Shown piece by piece: positions 1 to 7,478 of a stretch of 18,544 nt of DNA. The translations under genes and the position numbers were made by a program. Position 1 is the stretch's first letter; each line of letters starts with the position of its first letter. Source of the DNA: Chloroflexota bacterium (GTDB lineage Bacteria; Chloroflexota; Dehalococcoidia; SM23-28-2; RBG-16-64-32); contig JADFRV010000028.1 of assembly GCA_022561095.1 (NCBI GenBank), forward strand, positions 1 through 18,544, given 5' to 3'. Under the pieces are notes generated by a model that did no database searches, was not told the DNA's origin, and saw nothing but the letters and a program-made list of their open reading frames with translations.

Positions 1-2
1 GG

Positions 3-641
3 TCCGACACCGCCTTGACGGACGACAAGGGTGAGGTGGCCTGTATTGTCTCGACAGGAGTCGACATCACCGAGCACAAAGAAGCGGAAGAGGCAGATCG
101 ACAGAGTGCCGAATACTTTCGCTCCCTGGTGGAAAAGGCTGCTGACGCACTCCTGATACTCGACAAGGATGGAATCATCCGCTTCGAAAATCCTTCCTTC
201 GAAAAAATCCTGGGATACAAACCGAAAGAGTTTCTGAACAAGAATCTTCGTGAACTCGTTCACCCCGACGATGTACCCCTTTTGAGCAAGGCTCTGGAAG
301 GGGTGAAGAAAAATCCCGATTCTACCGCGTCGATGCAGCTTCGACTTCAGAGTATGGAGGGTACATGGGTCACCGTGGAGGGGCTCAGTAAAAACTTTCT
401 GAATGACCCAGCCGTCTCAGGTATTGCGGTCACGGTCCGAGACATCACCCGGCGCAAGAAGGCACAACAGGGAATTCAGCGCCAGTTACGGACTTTGGAT
501 GCCCTCCACACCATCGATATCGCCACCTCCAGCCGGGAGGCCGTCCAGCATGAGGTGGCGGCGAACATGGAGCTGCGGCAGTCAGAGGAGCACCGGGAGC
601 GGTTTCGGGCGGCGGCGTCACGGGTCACCGGCGACAAGTAG
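3..641 (+). CDS. PAS-domain sensor protein, 3' part (5' end outside window)
   Basis: The reading frame is open at the left edge, so this is the C-terminal part of a longer signalling protein. It opens with the tail of one PAS domain (GVDITEHKEAEE), followed by a complete PAS domain (about residues 36-148 counted from the TTG at 15). That domain has the usual features: SLVEKAADALLILD, GIIRFENPSF, ILGY, HPDD and a closing VRDITRRKKAQ. A helical linker (LRTLDALHTIDIATSS) resembles the lead-in to a GAF domain, but no GAF, HisKA, HATPase or GGDEF domain follows. The protein stops after a segment, ELRQSEEHRERFRAA, that looks like the start of another PAS unit. The first ~480 bases are visibly less GC-rich than the rest of the window. 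The output domain is therefore missing or the gene is truncated. The ligand is unknown. Confidence 0.8.
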   Translation, partial: SDTALTDDKGEVACIVSTGVDITEHKEAEEADRQSAEYFRSLVEKAADALLILDKDGIIRFENPSFEKILGYKPKEFLNKNLRELVHPDDVPLLSKALEGVKKNPDSTASMQLRLQSMEGTWVTVEGLSKNFLNDPAVSGIAVTVRDITRRKKAQQGIQRQLRTLDALHTIDIATSSREAVQHEVAANMELRQSEEHRERFRAAASRVTGDK

Positions 642-643
642 AG

Positions 644-2020
644 CTAAGGGCGAGCCTCAGTCGCAGCTCCTGTCAGCGCCTCGGTTAGCCCCGCCAGATC
701 CTGCACACCTTCCAGCCGCGCAATCAGGCCAACGATCCCCTCCGTAGCCTCGCTCCGGAGCACGCCCTGCGCGCAGTCGCGGAACTTCTCCGCCAGCTCC
801 TCCCAGGAGAGCGGCCGTGAAGGGTCGCCGCGAGGCGCATCCACGCGCAGAAACTGCTCCTCGCCGCCTCTGAGCGCGATGCGCACCTCAGCGTAACCGC
901 CGATGGGAAACGTGCCCCCCGACTCATCGGGGCCCTCGCTCACCTCAATCCTCGCCATCATCCTCCGCACCACTGGTCGGCTGACGGCTTCGTCCGTGAA
1001 AGAGGCCAGCGCCACTCGGCCGTCCACGAGAGCGGCCGCCAGGCAGTACTCCAGGCTGAACTTCCCCTCCAGCCCTGTAGCCGGCGAATCCCCGCGCAGG
1101 GGCATTAACGATCCGCGGCTGACCTCCACCCGAATCGCCTCGATGCTGGCGAGGTCGATCCCATGTCGAGCCTTCATCTCGAGGACAGCGTCCAGCGAGC
1201 GGTGGACGGCATAGCAGCAAGGATAGAGCTTCACCCCGAAGCCGGAGGAGGTGATCTGGTATGGCCGGCCCAGAGAGGCGATCGACTCCAGGTCAGGCTC
1301 AGCGCCGCCGCTCATCGCGCGCAGGAAGCCGCTTTCGCCCTCCAGGGCGCGGCGATCGGCGGTGAAGCCGCGGGCCGCCAGCTCGGCGGCCACGACGCCG
1401 TTGCGGGCGGCCCAGCCGGCGTGCAGCGGCTTGGTCATCGTCCCGAAGTTCTGCTGAAGACCCGCGGCCAGGGATGCGGCGATGCCGAGGGCCATCTGAG
1501 TTCGCGCGGCATCCAGACGCAGGAGGCGCGCGCAGGCCGCGGCCGCGCCCAGCGTCCCCAGGGTAGAGGTGGCGTGCCAGCCCAGGGCGTAGTGCGCCTC
1601 GCCAATGGCGCGGCCCAGGCTCGTCTCCACCTCGAACCCCAGCACGAAGGCGGTGAGCAGATCGCGGCCGCTCCTGCCCCCCTTCTCCGCGACCGCCAGG
1701 ACGGCTGGCAGCAGGGGCGCGCTGGGGTGTCCGCGCATCGGCAGGCTGACGTCGTCGAAGTCTAGGGCGTGGGCGGCGGCGCCGTTGGCGAGAGCCGCAT
1801 CGGCGGCGGGGACGCGAAACGCTCGTCCCAGCACCAGCGCCTCAGCCCGGCCGCCTTGCTCTCGTACCCAGTCCGCGACGATGCGAGCGCTCTCCTCCCG
1901 TGAGCCGGCGAGGGTCACGCCAAGCGTATCCAGCAGGGCGCGCTTGGCCTGGGCGATGGCGTCCTCCGGCACGCTCTCGGTCTCGGCCACGAAGCGGGCG
2001 AGGCGTTCGCTGGCGTTCAC
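644..2020 (-). CDS. MmgE/PrpD family protein (2-methylcitrate dehydratase / cis-aconitate decarboxylase superfamily)
   Basis: At 458 aa this has full family length and the MmgE/PrpD layout: an all-helical N-terminal domain (about 1-250) and a C-terminal lid domain. Visible motifs are HALDFDD (84-90) with HPSAP (98-102), GWHATSTLG (147-155), GTMTKPLHAG (193-202), and GVKLYPCCYAVH (262-273). By comparison with the known cis-aconitate decarboxylase site, the Asp (87), His (98), His (149), Lys (197) and Lys (264) seem kept, but the Thr of the usual DDT is Val 91. The family covers 2-methylcitrate dehydratase, cis-aconitate decarboxylase and iminodisuccinate epimerase, so the exact reaction is open. 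The start is GTG with no Shine-Dalgarno sequence, and a TAACAT box lies just upstream. It is convergent with the PAS gene (2-base gap) and divergent from the MaoC gene. Confidence 0.88.
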   Translation of the reverse strand: MNASERLARFVAETESVPEDAIAQAKRALLDTLGVTLAGSREESARIVADWVREQGGRAEALVLGRAFRVPAADAALANGAAAHALDFDDVSLPMRGHPSAPLLPAVLAVAEKGGRSGRDLLTAFVLGFEVETSLGRAIGEAHYALGWHATSTLGTLGAAAACARLLRLDAARTQMALGIAASLAAGLQQNFGTMTKPLHAGWAARNGVVAAELAARGFTADRRALEGESGFLRAMSGGAEPDLESIASLGRPYQITSSGFGVKLYPCCYAVHRSLDAVLEMKARHGIDLASIEAIRVEVSRGSLMPLRGDSPATGLEGKFSLEYCLAAALVDGRVALASFTDEAVSRPVVRRMMARIEVSEGPDESGGTFPIGGYAEVRIALRGGEEQFLRVDAPRGDPSRPLSWEELAEKFRDCAQGVLRSEATEGIVGLIARLEGVQDLAGLTEALTGAATEARP

Positions 2021-2026
2021 GGCGCA

Positions 2027-2032
2027 ATGTTA
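2027..2032 (-). promoter_or_regulatory. Candidate extended -10 box for the MmgE/PrpD gene
   Basis: On the minus strand the sequence reads TGCTAACAT, an extended -10 (TGn + TAACAT, 4/6 to TATAAT), ending seven bases before the GTG start. No good -35 hexamer is seen at 16-18 bp. If used, transcription would begin at or next to the start codon, which would explain the absence of a ribosome binding site. Confidence 0.35.
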
Positions 2033-2047
2033 GCACAGCATCGGAGG

Positions 2048-2076
2048 TTGCCAGACCCTCGCGATACGGCTATAGT
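2048..2076 (+). promoter_or_regulatory. Sigma70-type promoter for the MaoC hydratase gene
   Basis: TTGCCA (2048-2053), a 17-bp spacer, then TATAGT (2071-2076). The predicted start near 2083 gives a leader of about 26 bases carrying GGAGGAGG (2096-2103) ahead of the ATG at 2109. Both hexamers and spacing are close to consensus, and AT-rich hexamers stand out in this GC-rich DNA. Confidence 0.6.
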
Positions 2077-2108
2077 GGTCGCCGCGACCTCAGTTGGAGG
2101 AGGTACCC

Positions 2109-2531
2109 ATGACAGAGGCAGTGCTCGGCGTCAAGGTTGGCGACCGGGCGGAGTTCGAGAAGAAGGTCAGCGCCGAGGACGTGGCCCTGTTCGCCGCCGT
2201 CACCGGCGATACGAATCCCCTACACCAGGACCCGGATTACGCGGCCAAGACCCGCTTCGGAGAGTGCGTCGCGCACGGGATGCTCAGCGCGGGGTTCATC
2301 TCGGCGGTGCTGGGCACGAAGCTGGCGCCGGACTGCTGCGTCATCTACCTGAGCCAGAGCCTCCGCTTTTTGCGGCCGGTGAAGATCGGCGAGACGATCC
2401 GCGCCCTGGCCGAGGTCAAGGGCACCGACGCCCAGAAGCGCATCGTTACCGTGCAGACGGACTGCTTCAACCAGGACGGCGAGCCGGTGGTGAAAGGCGA
2501 GGCGGTGATTCTGCTGGACCCGCTGTCCTAG
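2109..2531 (+). CDS. MaoC-like (R)-specific enoyl-CoA hydratase
   Basis: This is a 140-aa single hot-dog-fold protein of the MaoC/PhaJ family, which adds water to trans-2-enoyl-CoA to give (R)-3-hydroxyacyl-CoA. The hydratase motif is complete: FAAVTGDTNPLHQDPDYA (residues 28-45) followed by TRFGECVAHGML. Catalytic Asp 34 and His 39 have the D-x4-H spacing of PhaJ. The ATG at 2109 is chosen over an in-frame TTG at 2094 because a strong GGAGGAGG lies 5-12 bases upstream of it. It stands alone behind its own promoter and ends about 115 bp before the next gene. No PHA synthase is in view, so a role in PHA supply versus beta-oxidation or dicarboxylyl-CoA hydration cannot be settled. Confidence 0.88.
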   Translation: MTEAVLGVKVGDRAEFEKKVSAEDVALFAAVTGDTNPLHQDPDYAAKTRFGECVAHGMLSAGFISAVLGTKLAPDCCVIYLSQSLRFLRPVKIGETIRALAEVKGTDAQKRIVTVQTDCFNQDGEPVVKGEAVILLDPLS

Positions 2532-2576
2532 CTGGCCCATTGCCGGAGCACGCCCTCCGCTGGCGGGCGGCTGGCA

Positions 2577-2606
2577 TTGCGCTGGGCAACAACTGTGCGC
2601 TATAAT
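2577..2606 (+). promoter_or_regulatory. Sigma70-type promoter for the binding protein-MMPL operon
   Basis: TTGCGC (2577-2582), an 18-bp spacer, then a perfect TATAAT (2601-2606). The expected start near 2613 leaves a leader of about 35 bases containing GGGGAGGG (2633-2640) before the GTG at 2648. Confidence 0.6.
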
Positions 2607-2647
2607 CCGCGAAACTGCCTCGAACGCCACGTGGGGAGGGTACACCC

Positions 2648-3919
2648 GTGCTTGCATTGTTGCGAAGTCCCTGGACCTGGGGTGTCGGGCTGGCCGTGGT
2701 CGTCGTTGTGGTCGTCGTATTGGCGACCAGCGGTGGAGATGACGAGACAGAGAGCGCGATCACGGACATCGAGCGAAGCCCAGACGTGCCCATCGTTATC
2801 CCCGCGGGAGAGCCCATCGTCATCGGCGTATCGGCGCCGCTGAGCGGGCCTACCGAGACGCTAGGCTCCGAGGCTCGTGACGCTGTTATCGTGGGCGTGG
2901 AGCTGTGGAAAGAGGGGAGCGGCGACGCGCTCCCCGGGCGCGAGATCGAGGTTCACGCCGAGGACGACGGCTGCTTCGAGGCCGACATCACCGCCCGTGC
3001 CGCAGGCCACCTTCTATACGGGAACGACGGGCATGACCTCATTCCGGGCTTGGTCGGGGTCATCGGCCCGATGTGCAGCGACGGCGCCTCGCGGGTGGTG
3101 GCGGTGTACGCGCAGGCGGGGATCGTGATGATCTCCGGCTCCGCCACCCGCAGTGACCTGACCACGGGCCAGACATCGCCGGGGTTCTTCTTCCGCACCG
3201 CCTACAGCAACTCGCAGGAGGGCGCTCTGCAGGCGCGCTACCTTATCGCACGGCTCGGCGCGGCTACGGCCTACCTGATCGACGACAGCGGCACATACGG
3301 GACGGACCTGGCCAATTCAGTGCAATCGCGCCTGCGGCAGAGCGGCGTCGAGGTGACCCGCGTGAGTATCGAGGCCGGGGATGTCGACTTCAGCGAACTG
3401 GCAGCGCAGGTTACCGCGGATAACCCCGAAGTGGTGATCTTCGAAGGGTTCAATCCGGAGGGCGCGCTCCTGTACCGCCAGCTGCGCGACGCCGGATACG
3501 GCGGCACTTTCCTGTCCGGCGACGGCGTCGCCGTGACATCGGACTTCATCGAGCCACTGGGCGAGCTCGCGGAGGGCGCCGTCTTCGCCGGCTGCTCGCT
3601 CACGCTGCCCGACGAATTCCTCCTGGACTACGTGGAGATCATCGGCAGCGAACCCGTAACGGCCTTCCCAGCACACTTAGCCGACGCCACAACGGTGCTG
3701 CTCGACGCCGTGGCGCAGGTCGCTGAGGAGGGGGAGGACGGATCGCTGGTGATCGACCCGCTGGAGCTTCGCGACGCCGTGAGCGCATCGACCATTTTGC
3801 TCGGGGTCTCCGGCGCCATCGCCTTCGACGAGAACGGCGACCGGGTAGGTGATGGCGCCACGGTTGGCCTCACGATGTGCAAGGTGGAGGACGGCCGGTT
3901 CGTCAACTTCGAGTTCTAG
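2648..3919 (+). CDS. Membrane-anchored LivK-type (Peripla_BP_6) substrate-binding protein
   Basis: This 423-aa protein is of the branched-chain amino acid/amide ABC substrate-binding family. An N-terminal hydrophobic segment with a run of eight valines (about residues 12-27) is followed by an acidic linker. The family body begins at PIVIGVSAPLSGPTETLG. Further motifs are VGVIGPMCSDGASR, AGIVMISGSATRSDLT, AYLIDDSGTYGTDLA and PEVVIFEGFNPEGA, all typical of two-lobed type I binding proteins. The end of the hydrophobic stretch, LATS|GG, looks like a lipobox with Ser instead of Cys, so it is probably a signal anchor rather than a lipoprotein. The GTG start has GGGGAGGG seven bases upstream. No LivH/M/G/F genes accompany it; an MMPL transporter follows after 27 bp. 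The ligand is unknown. Confidence 0.88.
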   Translation: MLALLRSPWTWGVGLAVVVVVVVVLATSGGDDETESAITDIERSPDVPIVIPAGEPIVIGVSAPLSGPTETLGSEARDAVIVGVELWKEGSGDALPGREIEVHAEDDGCFEADITARAAGHLLYGNDGHDLIPGLVGVIGPMCSDGASRVVAVYAQAGIVMISGSATRSDLTTGQTSPGFFFRTAYSNSQEGALQARYLIARLGAATAYLIDDSGTYGTDLANSVQSRLRQSGVEVTRVSIEAGDVDFSELAAQVTADNPEVVIFEGFNPEGALLYRQLRDAGYGGTFLSGDGVAVTSDFIEPLGELAEGAVFAGCSLTLPDEFLLDYVEIIGSEPVTAFPAHLADATTVLLDAVAQVAEEGEDGSLVIDPLELRDAVSASTILLGVSGAIAFDENGDRVGDGATVGLTMCKVEDGRFVNFEF

Positions 3920-3946
3920 GGCCCTAGCCCGAAAGGACAGCGAGAG

Positions 3947-6298
3947 ATGACATCGCCCGCTTTTAGAGGAGGCCAGTCCTTCACCTCACGCATCGCCATG
4001 TGGAGCGCCCGGCACCGCAAGGCCGTGGCCATAGGCTGGGTACTTGCCGTCATCATCGCGCTCGCCGCCTGCTCGGGGATCGGCGCCAACACGGACATCG
4101 ACATGGCGGCGCCGGGTGAAGCGGGCGAGGCGGCTGACGTCTTCGAGGAGAGGTTCGGCGAGGAGGAGGACATCGCCCAGGAGATCATCGTCTTCTCGCA
4201 CCCGTCGCTCACCGTCGACGACCCCGCCTACGAAGACACCGTACAGGGACTCCTCCGGGAGCTGGAGGGGCTCGTGGCCGAGGATACGCTGGTCATCGGC
4301 GGCACCACTGTGATCACCGATACGCGCATCGTCGGCGACACGCTCAGCCACTACGACATCGGCGCGCCTAGAGAGGCCTCACCCTTCGTGGCGGCGGCCC
4401 AGAACGAGTCCGGCGGCGACGTCACCTTCGCCCTGGTCGAGATCGAAGGGGAGATCGAGGACGCGGTCGACGACATCGACATCGTGCTGGACACCGTCGA
4501 TCGAGCCGAAGAGGAGGCCGAAGGGTTCGATATCTTCATCGGCGGCGACGTCTCGCTCACGAAGCAGCTAACCGACATCATCGACGAGGACTTCGCTCGC
4601 GCTGGAATTATCAACCTGCCGATTACGTTCGGCATCCTCATCCTCGCCTTCGGCGCCGTGCTCGCGGCGGCTGTTCCGCTGGCCCTCGCCTTCGCCGCCA
4701 TCATAGTGACGATGGGCGCCCTGGCCATCATCAGCCAGGTGTTCCCTCTGGTCGAGGTCTACCAGCAGGTTGTGCTGCTGATCGGTCTCGCCACCGGGAT
4801 CGACTACTCCCTGTTCGTCATCACCCGCTATCGCCGCGAGCGCAGCGCCGGACGCTCCAAGGAGGAGGCGCTGCAGGTGGCCACGGGCACGTCGGGCAAG
4901 GCGATCTTCTTCGCCGGCGCCACCACCGTGTTCGCGGTAGCGGGCATGTTCCTGGTGGGCGACTCGGTCTTCAGCAGCCTGGGCCTCGCCTCCATCGTCG
5001 TCGTTCTGTTCGCCGTGTTCAGCGCCATGACGCTCCTGCCGGCGATCATCGCCATGATGGGCGACAATCTGAACCGGCTCAGCATACCGTTCCTGGGTCG
5101 TGGCCAGGAGCGAGGGGAGGGGGTGTGGGGGTTCATCGTCGACCGGGTGCTGGCGCGGCCGATCATCCCCGCCGTCGTGGTCATCGCTGTCTTGATCGCG
5201 ATCGCGGCGCCCACGCTCACCCTGAACCTGGGTTTCAACGGCCCCAGGAGCTTCTCCGACGATGCGGACGCCAAGAAGGCGCTCATCGCTCTGGAGGAGA
5301 GCTTCACGCTGGGGCTGGTCCAGCCGGCCATCGTCGTTGTTGACGCCGGGGAGAAGCAGAACGTCTTCGCAGAGGAGATTCGCAACTCGACCGCCGCGCT
5401 GCTGGGCCTGGTGGGAGAGGACACAGTGTCAGACGACAACCCAGAGGCTCTCTACGGGGCGGTGGCGCGCGAGCCGGACTTCAGCGACGCCGGCGACACG
5501 GCCCTGCTGTTCATCCCGGTCAACGGCGACGCCGGCGAGGAGCGCGCGATAGACGCCGTGAACGAGCTGCGCGACGACTTGATCCCGGCGACTTTCGAGG
5601 ACGGCTCCGCCGACGCCCTGGTCACCGGCGCCACGGCCGGCAACATAGACTTCAGGGAGAACATAATCAACCGGACGCCCATCGTCTTCGCCTTCGTCCT
5701 GGGGCTCGCCTTCATCATCCTCCTGCTCACCTTCAGGTCGCTCGTTATCGCCGTCACGGCCATCGTCCTGAACCTGTTCTCCGTGTTCGCCGCCTACGGC
5801 CTGCTCGTGCTAGTGTTCCAGGAGGGCTGGCTGCTGGAGGGGGTCCTCGATTTTGAGGCCACGGGGATCATCGAGTCCTGGCTGCCGCTGTTCCTGTTCT
5901 CTCTCCTGTTCGGCCTCTCCATCGACTACGAGATGTTCGTCATGGCGCGGATCAAGGAGAAGTATGAGCAGGGGCTCAGCACCGACGAGGCCATCGCTCA
6001 GGGCATGAAGGAGACCGCCGGCGTGATCACGAACGCGGCGGCGATCATGGTCGCGGTAGCGCTCATCTTCGCCTTTACGCGGGATATTGGCCTCAAGCAG
6101 TTCGGCTTCGGCCTGGCGGTCGCCATCGCCGTCGACGCCACGATCATCCGCGCGTTCGTCCTGCCGACCACGATGAAGCTCCTGGGTAAGTGGAACTGGT
6201 ACCTGCCCTCGTGGCTGGAGTGGCTGCCTACAGTGCCGATGTCGGAGGAGGTTAGCCCCATGCCCGCGGCGGGGACGGCGGACGCCGGCGGCGAGTAG
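3947..6298 (+). CDS. MMPL/RND family transporter
   Basis: This 783-aa protein has the duplicated RND fold of the MMPL family. TM1 lies at about 26-46, with a large outer loop at 47-205. A five-helix bundle (about 218-375) contains GIDYSLFVITRYRRE (284-298). TM7 lies at about 408-428, with a second outer loop at 430-575. The final bundle (577-745) contains SIDYEMFVMARIKEKYEQG (658-676). The paired (G/S)IDY motifs in the fourth helix of each half hold the proton-relay Asp characteristic of MmpL proteins. Family members export lipids or hydrophobic compounds using the proton gradient. The outer loops are strongly acidic. It is probably co-transcribed with the binding protein upstream; it meets the minus-strand ferredoxin-like gene tail-to-tail with a 12-base gap. 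Substrate not predictable. Confidence 0.9.
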   Translation: MTSPAFRGGQSFTSRIAMWSARHRKAVAIGWVLAVIIALAACSGIGANTDIDMAAPGEAGEAADVFEERFGEEEDIAQEIIVFSHPSLTVDDPAYEDTVQGLLRELEGLVAEDTLVIGGTTVITDTRIVGDTLSHYDIGAPREASPFVAAAQNESGGDVTFALVEIEGEIEDAVDDIDIVLDTVDRAEEEAEGFDIFIGGDVSLTKQLTDIIDEDFARAGIINLPITFGILILAFGAVLAAAVPLALAFAAIIVTMGALAIISQVFPLVEVYQQVVLLIGLATGIDYSLFVITRYRRERSAGRSKEEALQVATGTSGKAIFFAGATTVFAVAGMFLVGDSVFSSLGLASIVVVLFAVFSAMTLLPAIIAMMGDNLNRLSIPFLGRGQERGEGVWGFIVDRVLARPIIPAVVVIAVLIAIAAPTLTLNLGFNGPRSFSDDADAKKALIALEESFTLGLVQPAIVVVDAGEKQNVFAEEIRNSTAALLGLVGEDTVSDDNPEALYGAVAREPDFSDAGDTALLFIPVNGDAGEERAIDAVNELRDDLIPATFEDGSADALVTGATAGNIDFRENIINRTPIVFAFVLGLAFIILLLTFRSLVIAVTAIVLNLFSVFAAYGLLVLVFQEGWLLEGVLDFEATGIIESWLPLFLFSLLFGLSIDYEMFVMARIKEKYEQGLSTDEAIAQGMKETAGVITNAAAIMVAVALIFAFTRDIGLKQFGFGLAVAIAVDATIIRAFVLPTTMKLLGKWNWYLPSWLEWLPTVPMSEEVSPMPAAGTADAGGE

Positions 6299-6310
6299 CG
6301 GCGCAGCGGG

Positions 6311-6544
6311 CTAGGCCGGCTCTTCCTCGTACAGCTTGACGACCCGCACCTGTCCGGGCGGAGCCGCCTGGACGCAGAGGTCGCAGAGAACACACTCGTC
6401 CTCATTCTCCTCAACCACGCGCACCTTGCCCTCGCCGTCCAGGTCGAAGATGTTGACGGGGCAGACGTCCACCAGCTTCTTGGACAGCTCTCGGTCAGCG
6501 GCGGCCTCCGCGTCGACCTCCAGCCGGATGAACATGGAGGGCAT
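6311..6544 (-). CDS. Small ferredoxin-like (FixX-type) 4Fe-4S protein
   Basis: This 77-aa protein has four cysteines in a ferredoxin pattern: C28 in DVCPVNIF and C51, C54, C57 in ECVLCDLC. In two-cluster ferredoxins, one cluster is bound by the CP cysteine of motif 1 plus the first three cysteines of motif 2. Exactly that set is kept here, while the fourth position of motif 2 is Ala 61. It therefore probably carries a single 4Fe-4S cluster, as in FixX-like proteins. The start at 6544 is chosen because GAGGGAG lies about 8 bases upstream; the Met at 6535 is too far away. It is the last gene of the leftward operon, 13 bases after the SucD-like gene. Its redox partner is not evident here. Confidence 0.8.
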   Translation of the reverse strand: MPSMFIRLEVDAEAAADRELSKKLVDVCPVNIFDLDGEGKVRVVEENEDECVLCDLCVQAAPPGQVRVVKLYEEEPA

Positions 6545-6557
6545 TAGGCGTTCTCCC

Positions 6558-7475
6558 TCACTCTGAAGCCTCCCCATCGGCAGATAGGCGCTGCTTGACC
6601 AGCTTGGGGATGTCGGATATCTCCTCGGCCACGGAGATGCCGGCCTCGGTGAGGCGGCCGATCTTCTCGGCCGCGGTGTCCTGCTTCCCCTCGACGATGG
6701 TGCCGGCGTGGCCGAAGCGCATGCCGGGCATGGCGTCCATGAACCGCCCCGCCATGAAGGCGACGATGGGCAGGCGGCTGTTGTTCTCGCTGACATAGGA
6801 CGCGAGCTGCGCCTCCATAGGGCCGCCGGGCTCCGAGTAGATGACGATCGCCTTCGTCTCGGGATCGGCTTCGAACAAAGGCATCAGCTCGGCGTAGGAG
6901 GAGCCGATGATAGCGTCACCGCCGATGCTGACAGCGCTGCTCTGACCGAGACCGGCAGCCTTCAGGGCGTTGGAGATTTCGGTGGTCATGCCGCCACTAC
7001 GCGACATAACACCGATAGATCCAGCCTTATAGACTTTTCGTGTGTCCTCCGCGGGGCCACCGAGGCCGCCCATCTTGGACTTGCCGGGCGAGATGATGCC
7101 CAGGCAGTTCGGGCCGATGAGCCGCGCCCCGTGCATGCGGGCAAGCTCGATGATCTGTGCCACCTCAGCGCGGGGGATCCGCTCCGTGACGATGACCAGC
7201 AGCTTGATGCCGTTCTCTATCGCCTCGAAGGCGGCGTCACGGACGAAGGCGGGCGGCACGGTGAGGACGGAGCCGTCCACACGCTCGCGGGTAGTGATCT
7301 CGCGGACAGTATCGTAGACGGGCACGCCGTAGACGTCTCGGCCACCGCGGCCCGGCGTCACACCGCCCACGATCTTGGAGCCGTAGTCCAGGCACTCTCG
7401 GGTCATATTCACCGCCTCGCGACCGGTGATCCCCTGGATGATGAAGGTTGTGTTCTCGTCGATGAGGATGGACAT
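6558..7475 (-). CDS. Succinyl-CoA synthetase alpha-like subunit (acid-CoA ligase, CoA-binding/phospho-His)
   Basis: At 305 aa this is the usual SucD length. The CoA-binding Rossmann domain carries QGITGREA (14-21). GPNCLGIISPGKSKMGG (121-137), MSRSGGMTTE, GQSSAVSIGGD and the phospho-histidine motif RFGHAG (His 256) follow. Glu 215, in SEPGGPME, matches the family's His-supporting Glu. The family forms an acyl-CoA from acid + CoA + NTP, or runs in reverse. The canonical GEIGG is SEPGG here, and the C-terminal lid is divergent, so the acid may be succinate, malate, citramalate or itaconate. It lies 3 bases after the DUF1330 gene and works with the SucC-like subunit upstream. A paired malyl-CoA-lyase-like gene in the same operon recalls the mtkAB-mcl arrangement of serine-cycle bacteria. 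Confidence 0.88.
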   Translation of the reverse strand: MSILIDENTTFIIQGITGREAVNMTRECLDYGSKIVGGVTPGRGGRDVYGVPVYDTVREITTRERVDGSVLTVPPAFVRDAAFEAIENGIKLLVIVTERIPRAEVAQIIELARMHGARLIGPNCLGIISPGKSKMGGLGGPAEDTRKVYKAGSIGVMSRSGGMTTEISNALKAAGLGQSSAVSIGGDAIIGSSYAELMPLFEADPETKAIVIYSEPGGPMEAQLASYVSENNSRLPIVAFMAGRFMDAMPGMRFGHAGTIVEGKQDTAAEKIGRLTEAGISVAEEISDIPKLVKQRLSADGEASE

Positions 7476-7478
7476 CGG

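Noticed and set aside
1163..1765. Long plus-strand frame of 200 codons opposite the MmgE/PrpD gene
   Set aside because: It is antisense to a gene with clear family motifs, and its low-complexity Arg/Gly/Gln-rich translation is typical of a shadow frame in GC-rich DNA.
2694..2731. GTC/GTG repeat encoding the valine run, considered as a microsatellite of interest
   Set aside because: It encodes an ordinary hydrophobic anchor helix with mixed synonymous codons; there is no sign of pure repeat expansion.
3916..3927. 12-bp palindrome CTAGGGCCCTAG over the stop of the binding-protein gene
   Set aside because: It has no loop or T-run and is short enough to be chance in GC-rich DNA; it is unlikely to terminate transcription before the MMPL gene.
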